Source: Aquidulcibacter sp. (GTDB lineage: Bacteria; Pseudomonadota; Alphaproteobacteria; Caulobacterales; Aquidulcibacteraceae). From it: a stretch of DNA of 64,000 nt. Position 1 is the stretch's first letter. Each line of letters starts with the position of its first letter. The position numbers were made by a program, and so were the translations under genes. This document shows positions 8,826 through 18,483 of this stretch, in pieces. The notes below the pieces were generated by a model. It was not told the origin of the DNA. It worked only from the letters and a program-made list of their open reading frames with translations, and did not search any database. The stretch spans positions 1-64,000 of the forward strand of contig JAPZTJ010000007.1 of assembly GCA_027532555.1 (NCBI GenBank). The letters run 5' to 3'.

Positions 8826-9746
8826 GTGTCCGTGTCTTCACCTACCAACCCTCCCCGTCCCGGCGTCCTTGATTGGAGCTTGTTGGCCACTTTGGTCATC
8901 CTGTGGGGCTCTGCTTATGCGGGCACCCATATTGGCGTGGAGGTTTTGCCACCAGCGGTTTTGGTGGCCTGCCGTCTGTGCATCGGGGCGTTTGTGTTAG
9001 GCCTTGGCTGTATCGCGATGCGAGCACATCTACCCCGCTTGACGGATTATAAGACGTGGGGCGTGCTGACCCTGATAGGCGCAACGGGTACGCTTTTGCC
9101 GTTTCTCTTGATTTCAATCGCGCAAAAAACTGTGCCATCGGCTTTGGCCGCGATTTATATTGCTGCAGCCCCACTGACGGTGGCGATCTTGTGCCATTTT
9201 CTGGTGCCGAGCGAGCGGCTGAACTTGAAGCGCGCGGTAGGCGTCGGCGTCGGCTTTCTGGGTGTTTGCTTATTGTTTGCTCCGGCTCTGTCAGACCATG
9301 GCATCGCGGCAACGCCTGTTGTGTCCCAGCTTCTCTTGCTCGCAGCAGCCGTCCTTTATGGCTCCACCAGTGTGATGGTGCGCATGGTCAATCCAAACCT
9401 GCATCCGGTGGCCATGAGCTTTGGTTTTGTATTGGTGGCCGCTTTGTTGTCCTTACCGCTGGCAGTCAGCGCTTGGCCAGCAGGCGGGGTACATCTGGAA
9501 GCCCGCCATGTCTTCGCGATCTTGGGGCTAGGCGTTTTGTCAACCGGGGTTGCCAACCTTCTCTATGTGCTAACGATCCGCCGCGTAGGCCCCGTCTTTA
9601 TGTCCAACGTTGGCAATTTGGCACCCTTCTGGTCCATCCTTGTGGGCGCACTGGCCTTTGGTGAGGCCCTGCCCGCGACAACCTTTGCCGCGCTGGCAAT
9701 CTTGCTGTTCGGCGTGTGGCTGGTTCAGCGCCAAGGCGCGCGTTAA
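8826..9746 (+). CDS. DMT-superfamily (EamA) transporter
   Basis: This inner-membrane carrier of about 306 residues has ten predicted transmembrane helices in two EamA repeats, typical of drug/metabolite exporters. The first helix has [19 protein letters not shown], and the repeat boundary lies near [15 protein letters not shown]. The substrate cannot be inferred. The open frame reaches back to TTG 8796, but GTG 8826 (or GTG 8832) is the more natural start. It begins 54 bases after ileS and probably follows it in the transcript. Its stop codon overlaps the stop codon of the convergent DUF2256 gene. Confidence 0.88.
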   Translation: MSVSSPTNPPRPGVLDWSLLATLVILWGSAYAGTHIGVEVLPPAVLVACRLCIGAFVLGLGCIAMRAHLPRLTDYKTWGVLTLIGATGTLLPFLLISIAQKTVPSALAAIYIAAAPLTVAILCHFLVPSERLNLKRAVGVGVGFLGVCLLFAPALSDHGIAATPVVSQLLLLAAAVLYGSTSVMVRMVNPNLHPVAMSFGFVLVAALLSLPLAVSAWPAGGVHLEARHVFAILGLGVLSTGVANLLYVLTIRRVGPVFMSNVGNLAPFWSILVGALAFGEALPATTFAALAILLFGVWLVQRQGAR

Positions 9747-9904
9747 GACGCCTTCGCGCCCATCCGGCACTTATCGCTGCAATAGAGCACCTGATCCCAA
9801 TCGCGCGCCCATTTCTTGCGCCACGAAAAAGGCCTGCCACAAGCTTTGCAGGGCTTATCGGGCAGATTGGATTTCGCGACGACTTTACCCTTGGCGTTTT
9901 TCAC
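9743..9904 (-). CDS. Small DUF2256 zinc-ribbon-like protein
   Basis: This 53-residue basic protein has the CxxC ... CxxxC layout of the DUF2256 family: [20 protein letters not shown], then YCSDKCR. The four cysteines (about residues 19, 22, 42 and 46) probably hold a zinc ion. Function is unknown. It starts at GTG 9904 and overlaps the 3' end of the DUF393 gene by 20 bases in a different frame, so the two are translationally coupled. Its stop overlaps the convergent transporter stop at 9744-9746. Genes this short are easily missed in annotation. Confidence 0.8.
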   Translation of the reverse strand: MKNAKGKVVAKSNLPDKPCKACGRPFSWRKKWARDWDQVLYCSDKCRMGAKAS

Positions 9905-10283
9905 GGTCCACCATCAAGGTTTGCAGGCGTGGGCGCACCTTCAAGAATTGGCTATAAAGCCAATCCAAAAACGGCAGAATGAGAGGCAATTGCGCCAGAT
10001 AGCCCAAAGGCTGGAACGGTGTGACCTGTTTCCACATGGCCGCAAAGGCCTTTGCGCCGGATATCAAGGGTCCACCAGTCTCTTGTGCATGAAAACGAGC
10101 CAGCATCTCCGCCCGGTTTAAGGGGCAAGTGCCATCCCCTGTCAGATCGACAAAAGCAATTCGGCCAGCCTTTCGATCTAGCCGTTGGTAGAGCGCGATC
10201 TCGGTCCGGCACAAGGGGCAATCACCGTCAAACCAAACGGTCAAGCGAGGCTGGCCCTTGCCTTGAAGGCGCGATTGGATCAT
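9885..10283 (-). CDS. DCC-family (DUF393) thiol-disulfide oxidoreductase-like protein
   Basis: This 132-residue protein carries the signature [10 protein letters not shown] near its start (about residues 16-25), where the CxxC-type pair gives the DCC family its name and suggests redox activity. The C-terminal half is hydrophobic ([18 protein letters not shown]) and may lie on the membrane. Exact substrate is unknown. It forms an overlapping pair with the DUF2256 gene downstream and is divergent from the TetR gene. Family assignment is firm; the role is inference. Confidence 0.85.
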   Translation of the reverse strand: MIQSRLQGKGQPRLTVWFDGDCPLCRTEIALYQRLDRKAGRIAFVDLTGDGTCPLNRAEMLARFHAQETGGPLISGAKAFAAMWKQVTPFQPLGYLAQLPLILPFLDWLYSQFLKVRPRLQTLMVDREKRQG

Positions 10284-10424
10284 TGACGCGCGCCCTTCAA
10301 TAGAAAACAGCGGCAGCGTTGATACGATGTTGACGCGTTGTCAGGATTTCGCCAAGCTATTGCAACTAGGTGTGTTTGGTACCCCCAAGAACAGAGGTCG
10401 ATCCCGGTGCAGGTGCTGAGAGCC

Positions 10425-11087
10425 ATGAAATCCACTTCCGTTTCTTTAGAGAAAGATAAGTCAGAAAGCCCCGAAGGCAACCAAGCGGGCAAGCGCGAAC
10501 AAACTAAGCTTGCCAACCGTGCGGCCATCCTTGAAGCGGGCCGTCAGATTTTTGCTGAATTGGGCTATGAAGGTACCACGGTGCGCGACATCATTCGCCG
10601 CACCGAGCTCGCCTCTGGCACTTTCTACAATTATTTCAAATCCAAAGAAGAAGTTTTCCACGCCTTGCATGACGATGGTTTGGCCCGCTTCAAGCCACTT
10701 TTGCGGGCAGCCCGAGAAAGTGCTGGACAGGATTTCCAAGGCTTCATGATCACCGCCTTTGGGGCCTATTTCAATTTTCTGCTGAACGACCAATCCGTGG
10801 ACCGGGAAATGGCGGCAATGCCGGATTGGACGCGAGTCCGATTCGATACGCCCGAAAGCCTAGCCTTGTTTGACGAACTGAAGAGCGACATCGTCGCCTT
10901 TGCCACCGAGTTTAACCTAGACCAAGTCGACCCTGAACTTCTGACGGCATCTTGCATCGGTATTGCGCAAGAGATTGGCGACCGCCTTTTGCGCGGCAGA
11001 GTTAAGGACATTGAAGCAGCGGCGCGATTTGCCGCCTATTTTGTGCTGGGCGGATCTCAGCGCGTTCAAAGTGAGATGCAAGCATGA
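10425..11087 (+). CDS. TetR/AcrR-family transcriptional regulator
   Basis: This DNA-binding repressor of about 220 residues has an N-terminal helix-turn-helix (AILEAGRQIFAELGYEGTTV ... ASGTFYNYFKSKEEVF) and a ligand-binding C-terminal helical domain. A charged 25-residue extension precedes the domain. The open frame reaches 10338, but ATG 10425 is preferred. It is the first gene of a three-gene operon: its stop overlaps the start of the hydrolase by 4 bases (ATGA), and a quinone reductase follows. It probably regulates that operon. TGACGCGTTGTCA at 10331-10343 is a small inverted repeat that could be an operator, with weak support. Confidence 0.9.
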   Translation: MKSTSVSLEKDKSESPEGNQAGKREQTKLANRAAILEAGRQIFAELGYEGTTVRDIIRRTELASGTFYNYFKSKEEVFHALHDDGLARFKPLLRAARESAGQDFQGFMITAFGAYFNFLLNDQSVDREMAAMPDWTRVRFDTPESLALFDELKSDIVAFATEFNLDQVDPELLTASCIGIAQEIGDRLLRGRVKDIEAAARFAAYFVLGGSQRVQSEMQA

Positions 11088-12121
11088 ACCTTCAGAAGAC
11101 CATCATCAATTTGCTGCTGAAACTACCAGACCCGATCCTTGTTTCCATGTCTGGCGGCGCACCTGTCGTGCGCGATGGCAGGACTTTGGATGCCCGTTTT
11201 CAGTTCATCGCCCATAGCGTGACAAAACGGGGTGCCCCACCTGAACTGACCAAGGAATTTGCCCGTCAGGGGACAGAGATTTTGACGGTGCTTTTTGGTG
11301 GGCCATTAGAACCAGGCGTCAGCTGTCAGGACCGCACGCTAGAGCTTGCAGGACGCTCGATCCCGGCGCGCAGCTATCGTCCCTCGAACCAAAACCCGCA
11401 AGCACCCCTGATGGTGTTCTATCACTTTGGCGGTGGCGTGGTTGGAAGCCTTGAGACCTGCCACGCCTTTTGCTCCATCCTCGCCAAGATAATTGGCTGC
11501 CCCGTTTTGTCGGTGGATTATCGACTAGCGCCAGAAAATCCTTGGCCAGCTGGCCTCGATGACGCCATCGATTCCTTCCTATGGGCGCGCGACCATGCGC
11601 AAGAATTTGGTGCCCCTGCTGGGGTTGCTGCGGTTGGTGGCGATTCCATGGGTGGTAATTTCAGCGCAATCCTTGCCCAAGAGATGCAACGGCGTGAACT
11701 GCCGCAGCCTTTCCTGCAGCTATTGATTTATCCCGCCACTACGATCCTTGAAACCGAAGGCTCCATGCAATCCTGCGCCGATGCCTATCCGCTGACGTCC
11801 GATATCATGGCATGGTTTATGGCTAACTATCTGCCGAATCCAAGCTTGGGTGAAGATTTGCGGGTTTCTCCTGCTTTGGCCCCAAGCTTAGCTGGCCTTG
11901 CCCCTGCCATCGTCATTACAGCAGGCCACGACCCCCTGCGAGATCAGGGCCAAGCCTATGCTGAAGCCTTAGAAGCGGCAGAAGTTAAGGTTCATTACCA
12001 ATGCTATGACAGCCTTGCGCATGGCTTTACCGCCTATACAGGCGGCGTTGCGCAAGCCGATCGGGCCTGTCGCGAAATTGCTGGCGTGGCTGCCCGCGCC
12101 TATCGCGCCATGGGTGGCTAA
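11084..12121 (+). CDS. Alpha/beta hydrolase of the HSL (hormone-sensitive lipase) type
   Basis: This 345-residue serine esterase has the oxyanion-hole motif near residues 113-118 (YHFGGGVVG; the classical form is HGGG), the nucleophile elbow GGDSMGGN (about residues 185-192), and a C-terminal catalytic Asp and His in TAGHDPLRDQ and DSLAHGF. The block YRLAPENPWPAGLDD is typical of the family. It is translationally coupled to the TetR gene by a 4-base overlap and is followed six bases later by a zinc-independent quinone oxidoreductase. The operon may degrade or detoxify an ester whose presence the TetR protein senses. Substrate unknown. Confidence 0.9.
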   Translation: MNLQKTIINLLLKLPDPILVSMSGGAPVVRDGRTLDARFQFIAHSVTKRGAPPELTKEFARQGTEILTVLFGGPLEPGVSCQDRTLELAGRSIPARSYRPSNQNPQAPLMVFYHFGGGVVGSLETCHAFCSILAKIIGCPVLSVDYRLAPENPWPAGLDDAIDSFLWARDHAQEFGAPAGVAAVGGDSMGGNFSAILAQEMQRRELPQPFLQLLIYPATTILETEGSMQSCADAYPLTSDIMAWFMANYLPNPSLGEDLRVSPALAPSLAGLAPAIVITAGHDPLRDQGQAYAEALEAAEVKVHYQCYDSLAHGFTAYTGGVAQADRACREIAGVAARAYRAMGG

Positions 12122-12127
12122 GGGATC

Positions 12128-13102
12128 ATGCGCGCCTTTGTGTGCCATGCCATTAGCGATGATTTGTCTGGGACTGGGCTGGCCCAAATAGCCACGCCTC
12201 AGCCCCAAGCAGGCGAAGTTCTGATCAAAGTTAAGGCCGCGAGTGTCAATTTTCCTGATATCTTGATGTGCCAAGGCAAGTATCAGTTCAAGCCAGACCC
12301 GCCTTTCACCCCGGGCCTCGATTGTGCTGGCGAGATCGTCGCCTTGGGCGCGGGCGTGACCGATTGGGCGGTGGGCGACGAGATTGTCGGTGGTGCCCGC
12401 CTCGGCGGTTTTGCTGATTTTGCCGTGCTATCTGCTTCCGCCATCCAGTTGAAGCCCCCCAATCTAAGTTGGGAAGAGGCTGCCGCCTATCAAGCAGCCT
12501 ATCTGACGGCCTATGTGGCCTTGGTCCGCCGGGCTAATCTTCAAGCGGGTGAGACGCTTTTGGTGCACGGCGCAGCCGGGGGTGTGGGGCTGGCAGCGGT
12601 TCAGTTGGGCTTGCATCTGGGTGCGCGTGTCATTGCCACCTCGGCCTCGCCGACGAAATTACAAGCGCTGCGCCATCTGGGGGTTGAGCATACGCTACTG
12701 GTTCAAGATGGCTTCCGCGAGGCGGTGAAAGCCCTTTCGGGCAGCCGTGGGGCCGATGTTGTGTTTGATCCGGTTGGCGGCGATATCTTTGATGAGAGTG
12801 TTCGCTGCATGGCATTTGATGGCCGCCTGTTGGTCATTGGCTTTACGAGTGGCCGTATCCCGACCGTTTCGGTCAATATGCCTCTCATAAAGGGCTTCTC
12901 AGTCATGGGCGTGCGAGCGGGCGAGTATGGTCGCCAGTTCCCCGAGCGTGGGCGCGAGAATGCGAAAGCGGTTTATGATCTGGTTGCAGATGGTCGTCTC
13001 AAACCGCATGTCGGTGCCGTCTTCGCGCTGACCGAGGTGCGTGCAGCGTTTGATCTGATGATTGCACGCCAGCTTGTCGGCAAAGCGGTCATTGTGCCTT
13101 AA
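12128..13102 (+). CDS. NADPH:quinone oxidoreductase family protein (MDR superfamily)
   Basis: This 324-residue zinc-independent medium-chain reductase has an N-terminal GroES-like domain (NFPDILMCQGKYQFKPDPPF, then PGLDCAGEIVALG) and a Rossmann domain with HGAAGGVGLAAVQL (about residues 148-161). It lacks the structural-zinc cysteines of alcohol dehydrogenases. It resembles quinone oxidoreductase or enoyl reductase members such as Qor. It is the third gene of the TetR/hydrolase operon, six bases after the hydrolase stop. Electron acceptor unknown. Confidence 0.9.
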   Translation: MRAFVCHAISDDLSGTGLAQIATPQPQAGEVLIKVKAASVNFPDILMCQGKYQFKPDPPFTPGLDCAGEIVALGAGVTDWAVGDEIVGGARLGGFADFAVLSASAIQLKPPNLSWEEAAAYQAAYLTAYVALVRRANLQAGETLLVHGAAGGVGLAAVQLGLHLGARVIATSASPTKLQALRHLGVEHTLLVQDGFREAVKALSGSRGADVVFDPVGGDIFDESVRCMAFDGRLLVIGFTSGRIPTVSVNMPLIKGFSVMGVRAGEYGRQFPERGRENAKAVYDLVADGRLKPHVGAVFALTEVRAAFDLMIARQLVGKAVIVP

Positions 13103-13108
13103 CGGGCT

Positions 13109-13996
13109 TTAGCCCAAGCTAACTTTGGCAATGACTTCTTCAAGCCCACTCACCACTTGGTCGCGCATGCGGGTCTGGAGGTTGGGCGTCTTGAACAGAA
13201 CGTCGATCGCATTCAAATGCGTCTGGATCACATCAGGTCGCACCGCTTCAGGCGTGTTGGCTCGGTTGAGGTAGCTCCGAAGCAATTGCGCAACGCGGGA
13301 GACATGAAAGTCTTGGATCTCGTCCGAAATCGAATGGACTTCGCCAACAGCCCGCACCAAGAGCGGCATGATATCGGTTCGGCCATGCTGCAACGCGTTG
13401 ACATGTAAGCCGATTCTGGCAACGGCTAAGTTCATGATTGAGCGCATCGACTCAAGCATTTCTTCTTCTGTGGCGACTTCTAACGGATCGTCAAAGCGAC
13501 GATAAGGCCCTTTAAAAGTAGGCTCCGCGCGTCGACGACGGCAAGGCCCAGAATAGCCTGGATCATCAATGAAGTTACGAGGCCGCTCGATCACTTCGCG
13601 CAATCGATCACAAACCGACTTCACCGAGACAGGTTTCAGAATGAATTCATCTACCCCGGAATTGCGCGCAAACTCGATTTGGCTCTTGCGATTATTGGCG
13701 GTCACCAAGATGATAGGGGTCACCTTCAGGACATTATCCTCTGAGGCGCGCACCCGTCGGGTCAGTTCAATGCCATCAATATTCGGCATCATCCAGTCGG
13801 TGATTAAGATATCAGGTCGAACAGAATCAAAGGCGTCGAGTCCATCTTCCCCATCGACCGCCACCGAAACGCTGCGCACGCCAAGATTGCGCAATATCTC
13901 AGTCAGCAAAACGCGAAAAAACGGCTGATCGTCGACCACAAGGATCGACAACAAGGACAAATCTAGCTGTTGTGGTGTCCTCTGTTTGAGCGGCAC
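13109..13996 (-). CDS. Response regulator with receiver domain and unknown helical output
   Basis: This 295-residue protein begins with a CheY-like receiver: VVDDQPFFR holds the acidic pocket, the phospho-acceptor Asp lies in ITDWMMPNIDG (about residue 61), and the conserved lysine lies in FILKPVS (about residue 120). After a basic linker, the C-terminal 120 residues are helical with no DNA-binding or enzymatic motif I can recognise (MRSIMNLAVARIGLHVNALQ and onward). Orphan receivers like this often act in chemotaxis, motility or c-di-GMP signalling in this group. No kinase is adjacent. It converges on the quinone reductase with only 6 bases between the genes. Confidence 0.85.
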   Translation of the reverse strand: MPLKQRTPQQLDLSLLSILVVDDQPFFRVLLTEILRNLGVRSVSVAVDGEDGLDAFDSVRPDILITDWMMPNIDGIELTRRVRASEDNVLKVTPIILVTANNRKSQIEFARNSGVDEFILKPVSVKSVCDRLREVIERPRNFIDDPGYSGPCRRRRAEPTFKGPYRRFDDPLEVATEEEMLESMRSIMNLAVARIGLHVNALQHGRTDIMPLLVRAVGEVHSISDEIQDFHVSRVAQLLRSYLNRANTPEAVRPDVIQTHLNAIDVLFKTPNLQTRMRDQVVSGLEEVIAKVSLG

Positions 13997-14098
13997 GCGT
14001 GAAATTCCCCATATTCACTGACCAATCTACTCAGTTTGGAGTTAAGATCGCCTTACCAAGGACGCGAGCTTCCACACTTGTTACTGCCAGAAACCCAC

Positions 14099-15091
14099 CT
14101 AGGGTCGATCAGCTGATTTGGTCATGTCTGCAACAGCGTCGCGCTTTACCCGCGCAATCGCGTCGATCACGGCTTGGCCATAGATCGGGCCAAGGATGGT
14201 TGTATGGCTGGCAGCCTCGATATTGATCGACGATCCTCTTTTGGACAGGCGCGCCGGGCGGGCTTGGGCCTCTTTCCAAGCATTTCGACCAGCCGAAACA
14301 GGTCCCGCCGTAACGGTTGCAACTGGGATGGCCTCTAAATAGCGATCAGCGGCGATCGCAGCCTCAGCGCCATCGATTGTGGCTGCAATCTCAGCAGCGG
14401 ACGCACGCATATGGGACGGCGCGCCGAACATGCGCCGCTTCTCCCGCAGGGGTGCACCGCTCAAACCAATTCGATTGGCGTAGAATGGGGCCAAGGGCTT
14501 CACAAGGCCAAACTGGGCAAACCCCGCGCCGACGCTGGCTAGCCTCTGATAGCGCTTGATCCAAACCTGGGCCTCAGGGATTGAAATTGCGCTGGGGTCT
14601 GCGGCGTCGATCAAAACGAGACCGACCACATCATCAGGATTTTGGCTGAGATAGGCGCGCGTCAATAGCCCTGCCATGGAGTGGCCGACCAACACATAAG
14701 GGCCCTTCTCGCCCGCAGCATTCAACAAGGCCTTGAGTTCGCTAGCCATTGTGGCAGGGTCACGGGGTGCTTTTGAAGGTTCAGACCAGCCCATACCCGC
14801 GCGGTCATAGGAACAAGTCCGCCCTGTCTTGGCCACTTCGGGCTGTAGATAGCCCCAATCAGCGGCTGCGGAGTAAGCTCCGGATTCAAAGATAATGGTC
14901 GGCTCGCCGGGGCGCGCCTCACCCTCACAGACCAGACGTTGCTTGCGGCCTTCTACCTCAATCAGAACCCCGCGAGGTGGGTTTTTCCATCCCCCAGCTG
15001 CCATGGCTAATCCCGTCCCTGTCCAAGTCAAAACGCTCGCCAACAAGACGAGTCCAACCCACCGCAATGCTGTTAAGAGCAGTTTCTTCAC
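14099..15091 (-). CDS. Secreted or membrane-anchored alpha/beta hydrolase
   Basis: This 330-residue hydrolase has an N-terminal hydrophobic segment (LRWVGLVLLASVLTWTGTGL) that is either a signal peptide or an anchor. The nucleophile elbow is VGHSMAGLL (about residue 137) and a late catalytic His lies in AASHTTI. The substrate is not evident; relatives are annotated as esterases or lipases. The gene starts 8 bases after the DUF1499 stop, so the two are co-transcribed. Confidence 0.85.
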   Translation of the reverse strand: MKKLLLTALRWVGLVLLASVLTWTGTGLAMAAGGWKNPPRGVLIEVEGRKQRLVCEGEARPGEPTIIFESGAYSAAADWGYLQPEVAKTGRTCSYDRAGMGWSEPSKAPRDPATMASELKALLNAAGEKGPYVLVGHSMAGLLTRAYLSQNPDDVVGLVLIDAADPSAISIPEAQVWIKRYQRLASVGAGFAQFGLVKPLAPFYANRIGLSGAPLREKRRMFGAPSHMRASAAEIAATIDGAEAAIAADRYLEAIPVATVTAGPVSAGRNAWKEAQARPARLSKRGSSINIEAASHTTILGPIYGQAVIDAIARVKRDAVADMTKSADRP

Positions 15092-15098
15092 GACTAAT

Positions 15099-15509
15099 TC
15101 AGCCCGCCAACGGCAGTTTTTGCGCCAAAAGCGAGAGCCAGAGGCGGACCCGCTTTTCGTTCACGCCCATATCCCGAATGCCGTATTTGGAGCGCGAAAA
15201 GACGCAAATGGAAGCTTTGCCTTCCCCTAAATCGACGGGCATGGCGGTAATCCAATCGGGAAAGCCAACCAAGGCTGTGCGTTGGACCGCCTCAATCTGG
15301 CCGTCTCCCTCGCGGATGTCTGACACACGGGACTGGCTACGCGCAATCTCCAGCCAGGCCTCGCGAACTTGGTCGATGCTGGCCTGAAACACGCCAGACT
15401 GCAGATCGGGCGTTTGCGCTGCCTGAAAGCCCGAGGGCAGTGCCAAGCATTGATTGGGTCTTGAGATTTTCTTGAAACGGGCAAAGTCGAGCGGGAATTC
15501 TTTGATCAT
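15099..15509 (-). CDS. DUF1499 family protein
   Basis: This 136-residue protein has the family start pattern around SRPNQCLALP and a central alpha/beta region with VQRTALVGFPDWI and SKYGIRDMGVNEKRV. It has no signal peptide. The function of DUF1499 is not established. It is the upstream partner of the hydrolase at 14099-15091, separated by 8 bases. Confidence 0.8.
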   Translation of the reverse strand: MIKEFPLDFARFKKISRPNQCLALPSGFQAAQTPDLQSGVFQASIDQVREAWLEIARSQSRVSDIREGDGQIEAVQRTALVGFPDWITAMPVDLGEGKASICVFSRSKYGIRDMGVNEKRVRLWLSLLAQKLPLAG

Positions 15510-15554
15510 ACGGGCTTCCTCAAGGGGCCAAAATTTTATCGCAGGGTGGGGTGA

Positions 15555-16637
15555 CTAGAGGCGAATGACAAGGCCTTCTTTCGCCGAAACATCATTATCC
15601 AACAGCCGCTTCCACGCCGATTGCGCGGCATCGAACCCCTCGCTCTCCACCACGTCGAGCCAAGCCCGCGATTCATGGGCAAACCGGTTAAACGCGGCAT
15701 CAACAGCACGGTTAAACTCCGCCCCACCCCAAGCGGCGCTCAATCGGGCCATATGGGTTGGCGCAAAAAAGAATTGTGGCTTGGGGCCTGGCATAGGCGC
15801 TGGCGAAGCGTTGCGCTCTGCATCCCAATGTGCGCCACCGACGATGATCGACTGCTTCAATAGGTCGGCCAAATGTGTGTGGACCCCGGCAGTCACCGCC
15901 GGGTCGCCTGCGAAATCAACATAGATCGAGCTTTGCAGCGGCAAGTCGGCCAATTGGTCATAGGTCACCACAAGATCATAATAGCCTGTAGCTTCCACAA
16001 AGGCCTTGGACCGGGCCGATGTCAGGCCAATCAATTTCACCCCGCCACGACGCTTCAAACAGGCATTCATGGACAGGGCCGTCTTACTCGAGGCGCTGGA
16101 TGAAATCACATAGTCGCTGTCCCAATGCCGCTCGTCCGCAATCCAATCGTCAAGCAAAAAGCCTGTCATAAACAAGGGCTTCAACAAAGCAACGCGGCCT
16201 TCGGTTTCTGGGTCTTCTGGCTGCACGACGCTATAATGATTGTAAGCGGCGGCCATTTCTTGGCGATGCGCGGCCCCGTCGCGGAAACCTGCGGCGCTGA
16301 CTTTAACTGGCTGAATTTTCAGCGTGTTCGCCATCGGGAAATAGCCATACACACGCGTGCCTACTGCGACACCTTCAGTCTTCGACGCGATCACGTCGGC
16401 AAAGCCCCAGACGGGCACGCGGCCAAGGCTGGCGCTCGAGGCCGGGAAGAAGTTCCAATACTTCATGCCGTCGCCAAACATGGCATAGGTCACATTATTT
16501 GCCGTTAGGGAGAAGCGCGAAATCGCCAGCAGGGCTTCCCCTTCAGCTATCGCGTCTTGGCCTTGCGCCGTTAGCTGCATGTCGCGAAACGTCTGACGTC
16601 CCATTTCCAGCACGAATTGATTGACGCTCATGGCCAT
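15555..16637 (-). CDS. DUF2855 family protein
   Basis: This 360-residue protein matches the DUF2855 family in length and in motifs such as [19 protein letters not shown] near residues 47-65, VWGFADV and [12 protein letters not shown]. The fold resembles MDR-type dehydrogenases, but the family has no established activity. A GGGAGATAT site precedes the start codon. The gene is divergent from metX with 98 bases between them, and it stands apart from the DUF1499 pair by 45 bases. Confidence 0.85.
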   Translation of the reverse strand: MAMSVNQFVLEMGRQTFRDMQLTAQGQDAIAEGEALLAISRFSLTANNVTYAMFGDGMKYWNFFPASSASLGRVPVWGFADVIASKTEGVAVGTRVYGYFPMANTLKIQPVKVSAAGFRDGAAHRQEMAAAYNHYSVVQPEDPETEGRVALLKPLFMTGFLLDDWIADERHWDSDYVISSSASSKTALSMNACLKRRGGVKLIGLTSARSKAFVEATGYYDLVVTYDQLADLPLQSSIYVDFAGDPAVTAGVHTHLADLLKQSIIVGGAHWDAERNASPAPMPGPKPQFFFAPTHMARLSAAWGGAEFNRAVDAAFNRFAHESRAWLDVVESEGFDAAQSAWKRLLDNDVSAKEGLVIRL

Positions 16638-16664
16638 ATCTCCCTAAAATTCTTATTCGCACAC

Positions 16665-16692
16665 CTTGCACTGACTGGATCAAAAGTGCGAG
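16665..16692. promoter_or_regulatory. Hairpin in the DUF2855/metX divergent interval
   Basis: CTTGCACT pairs with AGTGCGAG across a 12-base loop in the 98-base gap between divergent genes, 44 bases upstream of metX. I compared it with the SAM-II riboswitch often found before metX in alphaproteobacteria, and the conserved pseudoknot bases are not present. It could be an operator or a leader hairpin. Confidence 0.35.
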
Positions 16693-16735
16693 GCCCCTCG
16701 ACCATTTCTTAAAGTCCGTCTATCGGCTTGTCATC

Positions 16736-17851
16736 ATGACTTCCGCTTTGCAAATTCTTCGCTTGGACATTGGCCTGCCCTTAGACAGCGGTGCGATCTT
16801 TTCGCCGCTGGAAATCGGCTATGAGACCTGGGGCGAATTGAACGCGGATAAGTCCAATGCCGTCCTGATTTGCCATGCTTTGACCGGTGACCAGTTTGTG
16901 GCAAGCCCCAATCCAGTGACAGGCCAACCAGCTTGGTGGGCGAATTTGGTCGGTCCCGGTCAGATCATCGATACCAACCGCTATTTTGTAATCTGTTCTA
17001 ACGTGCTGGGTGGGTGCATGGGAACATCGGGTCCAGCCTCCATTGGACCAGACGGCCAACCCTATGGTCTCTCCTTTCCCGTCATTACGATTGCCGACAT
17101 GGTGCGTGCGCAAGCGGCCTTGATCGATCATCTAGGAATTCAGCGCTTGTTTGCTGTGATCGGTGGCTCGATGGGCGGCATGCAAGTGCTAGAATGGATC
17201 GCAAGCCGGCCAGACCGGGTGGGCGCGGCCATGCCGATTGCCTCTGCTGCCCGACACTCAGCCCAGAATATCGCTTTCCATGAAGTTGGCCGCCAAGCTG
17301 TGATGGCAGACCCGGAGTGGCAGGGCGGTGCTTATCAGATCAAGGGGACCAAGCCCGTCAAAGGCCTATCGGTCGCACGCATGGCTGCGCACATCACCTA
17401 TTTGTCGGATGCCGCTTTGCACCGGAAGTTTGGCCGCCGGCTGCAAGACCGCAATGAAGTCGCGTTTGGCTTTGATGCGGATTTCCAGATTGAAAGCTAT
17501 TTGCGCTATCAGGGCAGCCGCTTTGTCGATCGCTTTGATGCCAATTCTTACCTCTATATCACCCGTGCTATGGATTATTTCGATTTGGCGGCAGGGTTTA
17601 ATGGTCGTTTGAGCGACGCCTTCACTGCCTTTAAGGGGCGGGTTTGCGTAGTGTCCTTCTCATCCGACTGGCACTATCCCCCCGCCGATAGCCGCCATAT
17701 TACCCGCGCAATGATCGGGGCAGGCGTTGAGGTTTCAGCTTTTGAAGTTGAAACTGACAAGGGCCATGATGCTTTCTTGCTGGACGAACCCCAATTCCAC
17801 GAAGCCATGGCAGGCTTTCTGGCCGCCAGCGCCGCAGATCAGGGTTTGTAA
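16736..17851 (+). CDS. metX: Homoserine O-acetyltransferase (MetX)
   Basis: This 371-residue alpha/beta-hydrolase-fold enzyme acylates homoserine in the first committed step of methionine synthesis. The nucleophile is S145 in [12 protein letters not shown], and the catalytic Asp and His lie in [10 protein letters not shown] and KGHDAFLL. The start block YETWGELN and CHALTGDQ is characteristic. Whether it uses acetyl- or succinyl-CoA cannot be settled by eye, since some alphaproteobacterial MetX proteins use succinyl-CoA. The stop overlaps the metW start by one base (TAATG), a common pairing. Confidence 0.95.
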   Translation: MTSALQILRLDIGLPLDSGAIFSPLEIGYETWGELNADKSNAVLICHALTGDQFVASPNPVTGQPAWWANLVGPGQIIDTNRYFVICSNVLGGCMGTSGPASIGPDGQPYGLSFPVITIADMVRAQAALIDHLGIQRLFAVIGGSMGGMQVLEWIASRPDRVGAAMPIASAARHSAQNIAFHEVGRQAVMADPEWQGGAYQIKGTKPVKGLSVARMAAHITYLSDAALHRKFGRRLQDRNEVAFGFDADFQIESYLRYQGSRFVDRFDANSYLYITRAMDYFDLAAGFNGRLSDAFTAFKGRVCVVSFSSDWHYPPADSRHITRAMIGAGVEVSAFEVETDKGHDAFLLDEPQFHEAMAGFLAASAADQGL

Positions 17852-18483
17852 TGTCAAACGCCGCCTCGACCCGCGCCGATCATGAGATCATCATCAATGC
17901 CGTGCCCCAAGGTGCGCGCGTGTTGGACGTTGGCTGTGGCGATGGCCTTTTGCTGCACCGCCTGAAGCAAGAGCGGAACGCCGTCGTGCGTGGCATGGAA
18001 TTGAGCCAAGCTGGAGTGAATGCCTGTGTGGCAAAGGGGCTTTCAGTGGTGCAAGGCGACGCCGACCTTGACCTTGCCCTTTATCCTGATGATTCCTTTG
18101 ATATTGTTGTGCTGTCGCGCACCATTCAGGCCACGCGCAAGCCCGAAATGGTCTTAAAGCAAATGCACCGCATCGGGGCCAAGGCGGTCGTTTCGCTGCC
18201 CAATTTCGGCTTCTGGCAAGTACGGCTTTCTCTGCTGCTCAATGGCCGTATGCCGGTGACACAGGGCTTACCTGACTCTTGGCATGAGACCGAGAATTTG
18301 CATCTCTGCACGCTTTTGGATTTCGACGATCTGGCCAAGCAATCAGGTTTTGACTTGGAATCGGTCACCCGAATTGCGGCGGGAAAAGCCAGCGCGCCGT
18401 CGCGCGCAACATCCAGCTTGCTCAACTGGCTATCGGAAGAAGCGGTGTTTGTCTTGAAGCGTGCTGGGATGACTGCTCGGTGA
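17851..18483 (+). CDS. metW: MetW, methionine biosynthesis protein
   Basis: This 210-residue protein has a SAM-methyltransferase-like fold: the motif I loop is VLDVGCGDGLLL (about residues 25-36), and further blocks are VVLSRTIQATRKPEMVL and VSLPNFGFWQVRL. MetW works with MetX in methionine synthesis in many proteobacteria; its precise biochemical role is not read from sequence. It overlaps metX by 1 base and ccmA by 4 bases (GTGA), so it joins amino-acid synthesis to the cytochrome c maturation genes in one transcript. Confidence 0.93.
   Translation: MSNAASTRADHEIIINAVPQGARVLDVGCGDGLLLHRLKQERNAVVRGMELSQAGVNACVAKGLSVVQGDADLDLALYPDDSFDIVVLSRTIQATRKPEMVLKQMHRIGAKAVVSLPNFGFWQVRLSLLLNGRMPVTQGLPDSWHETENLHLCTLLDFDDLAKQSGFDLESVTRIAAGKASAPSRATSSLLNWLSEEAVFVLKRAGMTAR

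Noticed and set aside
16638..16735. SAM-II type riboswitch before metX
   Set aside because: An 8-bp hairpin exists, but the conserved loop and pseudoknot bases of SAM-II are not present.
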